A stretch of 10,446 nucleotides of DNA from Pelagibacteraceae bacterium BACL5 MAG-120820-bin39. GTDB taxonomy: Bacteria; Pseudomonadota; Alphaproteobacteria; Pelagibacterales; Pelagibacteraceae. The translations under genes were made by a program, and so were the position numbers. Shown piece by piece: positions 6,414-10,446 of the stretch. A model generated the notes under the pieces. That model was not told the DNA's origin and ran no database searches. It worked only from the letters and a program-made list of their open reading frames with translations. The stretch's first letter is position 1, and each line of letters starts with the position of its first letter. The stretch covers positions 1-10,446 of the forward strand of contig LIBV01000030.1 of assembly GCA_001438335.1 (NCBI GenBank), written 5' to 3'.

Positions 6414-9083
6414 ATGAAACCAGGAAATAAAAATTCTTATAATTCACTTAAATCAATCAATATTGATAACAAAGATTATCAATATTATTCACTAAGTGAA
6501 GCTGAAAAAAATGGTCTAACAGGAATTGCTAAATTACCAAAATCATTGAAAGTGCTGCTAGAAAATCTTTTAAGATATGAAGATGATTTATCAGTTACTA
6601 AAAATCAAATTGATGCAATCAAAGACTGGTTAAAAACAAAAAAATCTAATACTGAAATTGCTTATCGTCCAGCACGAGTTTTACTTCAAGATTATACCGG
6701 GATACCTGCAGTAGCTGATCTTGCCGCAATGAGAGAAGCGGTTAAGGAAAAAAACAAAGATCCCAATACAATTAATCCTCTTTCAGCTGTGGATTTAGTG
6801 ATTGATCACTCTGTTCAAGTAGACCAGTCAGCAAAAGCAGACTCTTTTGAAAAAAATGTTGATATTGAATTTCAAAGAAATGGTGAACGTTACTCGTTCT
6901 TAAAATGGGGACAAAATGCTTTTAATAATTTTAGAATAGTTCCTCCAGGGACAGGCATTTGCCATCAAGTAAATTTAGAATATTTGTCAAAAGTGGTTTG
7001 GTCAGAGAAATATCAAGGTAAAGACTATCTTTTTCCAGATACCTTAGTTGGCACAGATAGCCATACAACAATGGTTAATGGATTATCCGTTCTTGGTTGG
7101 GGAGTTGGTGGAATAGAGGCTGAAGCAGGTATGTTAGGTCAGCCAATTTCAATGTTGATACCTGAAGTAATTGGATTTGAAATGAAAAGTAAAATGCCCG
7201 AAGGAACAACCGCAACAGATTTAGTTTTAACAGTGGTTAAGATGTTAAGAGACAAAGGGGTTGTAGGTAAATTTGTTGAATTTTATGGAGAAGGATTAAA
7301 AAATTTAACACTTGCAGACAGAGCTACCATTGCCAATATGGCTCCAGAGTATGGTGCGACTTGTGGTTTTTTTCCGGTCGATGACGAAACATTAAAATAT
7401 TTAAAATTTTCTGGAAGAGCCCAGCAAACAGTAAATATTGTAGAGCAATATGCTAAAGACCAAGGTTTATGGGCAAGTAATGAAATTGAATTTACTGATA
7501 AACTCAGTTTAGATATGTCAACAGTTGTGCCAACAATATCTGGACCCAAGCGCCCTCAAGATAAAGTTTTACTCACTGATGCTTCTGCAAATTTTAAAAA
7601 AGTATTTGAGCAAGCAACTAATAAAAAAGAACAAACATTATCAAAAGTAAATGGTACAGATTTTGAAATAAAAGATGGTTCAATATTAATTGCTGCAATT
7701 ACATCATGTACCAATACATCTAATCCAAATGTTTTAATTGGAGCTGGATTATTGGCAAAAAAAGCAGTTGAGTTAGGACTTGAAGTTAAACCTTGGGTTA
7801 AAACCTCTCTAGCTCCAGGTTCACAAGTAGTAACTGATTATTTAGAAAAAGCTGGGTTAAACATTTATTTAGATAAGTTAGGTTTTAATTTAGTGGGTTA
7901 TGGATGCACAACTTGTATTGGTAACTCAGGTCCATTAGCTGAAAATATTGTTGATGCTATCCAAAAAGAAAGCCTTTATGCAGTATCAGTTTTATCCGGT
8001 AATCGAAACTTTGAAGGTAGAATTTCACCACATATCAAAGCTAATTATTTAGCATCACCTCCATTAGTTGTTGCATATGCATTAGCCGGACATATGGAGT
8101 TTGATATGTACAATGATGCTTTTGGTAAAGATAAAGATGGTAAAGATATTTATTTAAAAGATATTTGGCCATCTAACAAAGAAATTGAAGATACATTAAA
8201 AGTATCTTTGAATACTGAAATGTTTGTTAAGAGATATTCCAATGTATCTGAAGGCCCAAAACAATGGCAACAAATTAAAACTGAAAAGAGTAGCATTTAT
8301 AATTGGGACGAAAACTCAACTTATGTAAAGAAGCCACCATTTTTTGACTCATTATCAGAAGAGCCAGAGGGTTTTAAACCTATAAAAGACGCAAGACCAT
8401 TATTAATTTTAGGAGATATGGTAACTACTGATCATATTTCACCTGCTGGCAACATTCAAAAAGAAAGTCCTACCGGTGAATACTTTATGAAACATCAAAT
8501 TTTACCAAAAGATTATAATTCTTATGGTTCTCGAAGAGGCAATCATGAGGTTATGATGCGAGGAACATTTGCAAATATTAGAATAAGAAATGAAATGGCT
8601 CCAGGAACAGAGGGTGGGTTTACAAAATTGTATCCTGAAGAAAAAGTAATGCCAGTTTATGATGCTGTTGTTGAATATAAAAAAAGAGGAACAGACCTAG
8701 TGGTTATTGGTGGTAAAGAATATGGAACTGGATCTTCTAGGGATTGGGCTGCAAAAGGAACTAAATTATTAGGTGTAAAAGCAGTAATAGCAGAGAGCTT
8801 TGAAAGAATTCATCGTTCAAATCTAATCGGCATGGGTATTCTTCCATTACAATTTGTTGAAGGAATGAATAGAACAAACCTACAATTACTAGGTTCTGAA
8901 CTGATAAGTGTTTTAAATCTAGAAGCAGGCATAAATCCATCAGATAAAGTTACTTTAGAGATTAAATATAGTTCTGGAGATATAAAAAAAGTACAAACTC
9001 TTTGTCGTATCGATACTAAAAATGAATTAGAGTACTATAAAAACGGTGGAATATTACAATACGTATTAAGGAATATGATTTAA
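6414..9083 (+). CDS. acnA: Aconitate hydratase A (aconitase)
   Basis: A complete 889-residue AcnA/IRP-type aconitase, which interconverts citrate and isocitrate in the TCA cycle (and serves the glyoxylate shunt). The three [4Fe-4S] ligands are visible: C432 in TSCTNTSNP, and C498 and C501 in YGCTTCIGNSGP. Their spacing matches E. coli AcnA. Other landmarks are RPARVLLQDYTGIPAV (85-100), DHSVQVDQ (131-138), GTDSHTTM (213-220), and the C-terminal swivel domain with TTDHISPAG, SYGSRRGNHEVM and KEYGTGSSRDWAAKG. The start at 6414 gives the expected N-terminus, although no Shine-Dalgarno sequence is present. The gene lies inside a tight run, 5 bp after a LysE exporter gene and 2 bp before a YfgM-like gene. 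Bacterial AcnA can act as an RNA-binding protein when its cluster is lost; nothing here tests that. Confidence 0.97.
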   Translation: MKPGNKNSYNSLKSINIDNKDYQYYSLSEAEKNGLTGIAKLPKSLKVLLENLLRYEDDLSVTKNQIDAIKDWLKTKKSNTEIAYRPARVLLQDYTGIPAVADLAAMREAVKEKNKDPNTINPLSAVDLVIDHSVQVDQSAKADSFEKNVDIEFQRNGERYSFLKWGQNAFNNFRIVPPGTGICHQVNLEYLSKVVWSEKYQGKDYLFPDTLVGTDSHTTMVNGLSVLGWGVGGIEAEAGMLGQPISMLIPEVIGFEMKSKMPEGTTATDLVLTVVKMLRDKGVVGKFVEFYGEGLKNLTLADRATIANMAPEYGATCGFFPVDDETLKYLKFSGRAQQTVNIVEQYAKDQGLWASNEIEFTDKLSLDMSTVVPTISGPKRPQDKVLLTDASANFKKVFEQATNKKEQTLSKVNGTDFEIKDGSILIAAITSCTNTSNPNVLIGAGLLAKKAVELGLEVKPWVKTSLAPGSQVVTDYLEKAGLNIYLDKLGFNLVGYGCTTCIGNSGPLAENIVDAIQKESLYAVSVLSGNRNFEGRISPHIKANYLASPPLVVAYALAGHMEFDMYNDAFGKDKDGKDIYLKDIWPSNKEIEDTLKVSLNTEMFVKRYSNVSEGPKQWQQIKTEKSSIYNWDENSTYVKKPPFFDSLSEEPEGFKPIKDARPLLILGDMVTTDHISPAGNIQKESPTGEYFMKHQILPKDYNSYGSRRGNHEVMMRGTFANIRIRNEMAPGTEGGFTKLYPEEKVMPVYDAVVEYKKRGTDLVVIGGKEYGTGSSRDWAAKGTKLLGVKAVIAESFERIHRSNLIGMGILPLQFVEGMNRTNLQLLGSELISVLNLEAGINPSDKVTLEIKYSSGDIKKVQTLCRIDTKNELEYYKNGGILQYVLRNMI

Positions 9084-9085
9084 TT

Positions 9086-9730
9086 ATGGATGAAGAAATC
9101 TCAATAATAAATTCTAATACAAGAAATGAAAAAATTAAAAATTTTTTTATTCAAAATAAAAAAAATTTAATCTCAGCTGTAGTCATAATTGTATTAATGT
9201 TAATAGGCTATTTTGGATATGATGAATACAAAAGCAGTAAAAAAATTAAAGTTTCAGAGAGTTATAATGCAACCATAATCGATTTTGATGAAAACAATAA
9301 ATCTCAAACAACTGACAAGTTAATTAAAATTATTAACCAAGAAGATGCAACGTATTCACCATTAGCTTTATATTTTATCATTGATAATAATTTATTAAAC
9401 GATGCCAATGTGATTAATAGTTTATTTGATATTTTAATTAACAAAACACCCGTAGAAAAAGAAATTAAAAATCTAATTATTTACAAAAAAGCATTATTTA
9501 ATGCTGATGAAAGTGATGAGAATAATTTACTTAATATATTAAATCCCATCATTAATTCAGACAGTGTTTGGAAGTCCCATGCGTTATATTTAATGGCAGA
9601 ATTTTTTTATGATAAGAATGAAAAGCAAAAATCAAAAGAATTTTTCAATCAAATTTTAACTTTAGAAAATGCCAATGTCGATTTGCGACAAGAGGCTCAA
9701 AAAAGATTAAATAGAGATTTGAGTGAATAG
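9086..9730 (+). CDS. YfgM-like membrane-anchored TPR protein
   Basis: A 214-residue protein with a charged cytoplasmic N-terminus, one membrane segment (about 27-45) and a large soluble C-terminal part expected in the periplasm. That part is alpha-helical in character and ends with a TPR-like helix pair (about 162-192: SHALYLMAEFFYDKNEKQKS, then FFNQILTLE). This layout, and the position directly before a BamB-like gene, match YfgM, an accessory subunit of the SecYEG translocon that hands exported proteins to periplasmic chaperones. Sequence similarity alone is weak, so the call leans on architecture and synteny. An AAGGAA (9068-9073) inside the 3' end of acnA could be the ribosome site, 12 nt before the ATG. 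Confidence 0.72.
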   Translation: MDEEISIINSNTRNEKIKNFFIQNKKNLISAVVIIVLMLIGYFGYDEYKSSKKIKVSESYNATIIDFDENNKSQTTDKLIKIINQEDATYSPLALYFIIDNNLLNDANVINSLFDILINKTPVEKEIKNLIIYKKALFNADESDENNLLNILNPIINSDSVWKSHALYLMAEFFYDKNEKQKSKEFFNQILTLENANVDLRQEAQKRLNRDLSE

Positions 9731-10446
9731 ATTATTATTAATATTTATAGCTATTTTTCTACTTAATAACTGCTCTTTTAATGAAAATTCAAGATTATGG
9801 AAAGATAAAGAACAACCACTCGAAAACCAAGAAAATGTTACCCAAATATTTGCCGAGGAACAAAGTGTTTCATTAGAATTAAATCCAGACATTAGTTTAG
9901 ATTTATCCAATATTAAATCATCTAACAAAATAGTTGATAATCAGAATAATTTTGGACCCTTAAGTTATAATGGTACTTTACAAAAAAATGGTAATTTTAA
10001 GTTTTCAAAATTAGAGAATTTAGATCAGTTCAATTTAAAACCTGCTTTTTTAAATGAGGGTATTATTTTCTTTGACAACAAAGGTTCGGTTCTAAGATTT
10101 AATGACGAACAAAAAATTATTTGGAAAAACAATTTTTATTCAAAATCAGAAAAAAAACTTAAACCAAAATTAAATTTTGCTATAAATAATGAAGACTTAA
10201 TTGTAGTTGACAATATTGCAAAATATTTTTCAATTAATTTAAATTCCGGGGAACTTAATTGGATAAAAAATAATAGTTATCCATTTAACTCAGATATAAA
10301 AATATTCGAAGATAAATTTTTTGCTATTGATTATAAAAATACTTTAAGGTGCTTTAAAATAATGGATGGTTCTGAATGTTGGAATCTACAGACTGAAGAC
10401 TCTTTTACAATTTCTAATTCAAAATTTTCATTAATTATTTTAGATG
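9723..10446 (+). CDS. bamB: BamB-like outer-membrane assembly lipoprotein, PQQ-repeat beta-propeller (3' end outside window)
   Basis: The open frame runs to the window end with 241 residues visible. An in-frame TGA at 9720-9722 directly precedes GTG at 9723, and only this start keeps the export signal, so GTG is the start; it overlaps the upstream stop by 8 nt. The N-terminus is a lipoprotein signal (hydrophobic 4-14, LLNNC with Cys17 as the lipidated residue). After a low-complexity linker rich in Asn and Glu (about 20-90), propeller-like repeats begin: FFDNKGSVLRF, then IIW (116-134), FSINLNSGELNW (169-180) and IDYKNTLRCF, then SECW (202-220), each fitting the PQQ/BamB blade pattern of a glycine turn and a strand-ending Trp. 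BamB helps the Bam complex insert outer-membrane proteins. The expected next gene is der (engA), as in the common yfgM-bamB-der order. Confidence 0.82.
   Translation, partial: MNRLLLIFIAIFLLNNCSFNENSRLWKDKEQPLENQENVTQIFAEEQSVSLELNPDISLDLSNIKSSNKIVDNQNNFGPLSYNGTLQKNGNFKFSKLENLDQFNLKPAFLNEGIIFFDNKGSVLRFNDEQKIIWKNNFYSKSEKKLKPKLNFAINNEDLIVVDNIAKYFSINLNSGELNWIKNNSYPFNSDIKIFEDKFFAIDYKNTLRCFKIMDGSECWNLQTEDSFTISNSKFSLIILD

Noticed and set aside
7283..7549. 88-residue minus-strand ORF
   Set aside because: It is antisense to conserved aconitase sequence and looks like a chance open frame.
9707..9928. 73-residue minus-strand ORF
   Set aside because: It covers the end of the YfgM-like gene and the signal peptide of the BamB-like gene, both better supported on the plus strand.
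1..10446. A defence system, prophage, mobile element or CRISPR array
   Set aside because: All genes but one belong to recognisable metabolic, transport or envelope families, composition is uniform, and no repeats, integrase or transposase are visible.

Overview
The base composition is very AT-rich, intergenic gaps are mostly 0-32 bp, Shine-Dalgarno sequences are sparse and the proteins are rich in Lys, Asn and Ile. Together with the alphaproteobacterial gene types, this points to a streamlined free-living marine alphaproteobacterium of the SAR11/Pelagibacter kind. That placement is inferred from style and gene content; no marker gene was compared. There are no tRNA or rRNA genes, insertion sequences, CRISPR arrays or long repeats, and no stretch over 300 bp lacks a gene.

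Layout. (1) 3-422, +: the C-terminal end of a FadN-type 3-hydroxyacyl-CoA dehydrogenase/enoyl-CoA hydratase, cut by the window start. (2) 415-1808, -: a two-gene unit encoding an exported HExxH zinc metallopeptidase-like protein followed 2 bp later by a membrane-anchored cyclophilin; its end overlaps the fatty-acid gene tail-to-tail. (3) 1841-4255, +: an agmatinase/guanidinobutyrase-family ureohydrolase and an NAD(P)-dependent aldehyde dehydrogenase, 21 bp apart. (4) 4257-5447, -: argE, acetylornithine deacetylase, ending 1 bp from the aldehyde dehydrogenase. (5) 5475 to the window end, +: a compact run csaA - LysE-type exporter - acnA (aconitase) - YfgM-like membrane/TPR protein - BamB-like outer-membrane lipoprotein (cut by the window end), with gaps of 4, 5 and 2 bp and then an 8-bp overlap.

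How the genes fit together. The ureohydrolase/aldehyde dehydrogenase pair is consistent with breakdown of an arginine-derived guanidino compound to GABA or putrescine plus urea. ArgE (ornithine/arginine synthesis) and a LysE-family amino-acid exporter are nearby, so the middle of the window leans toward arginine and polyamine metabolism. The right-hand run joins a TCA-cycle enzyme to the yfgM-bamB pair, which in many proteobacteria precedes der. The metallopeptidase and cyclophilin both appear to act outside the cytoplasm.

Most of this is ordinary core metabolism in a compressed genome. The parts least explained by known biology are the metallopeptidase-cyclophilin pair (including a changed active-site position in the cyclophilin), the true substrate of the ureohydrolase/aldehyde dehydrogenase pair, and the very short divergent promoter regions.
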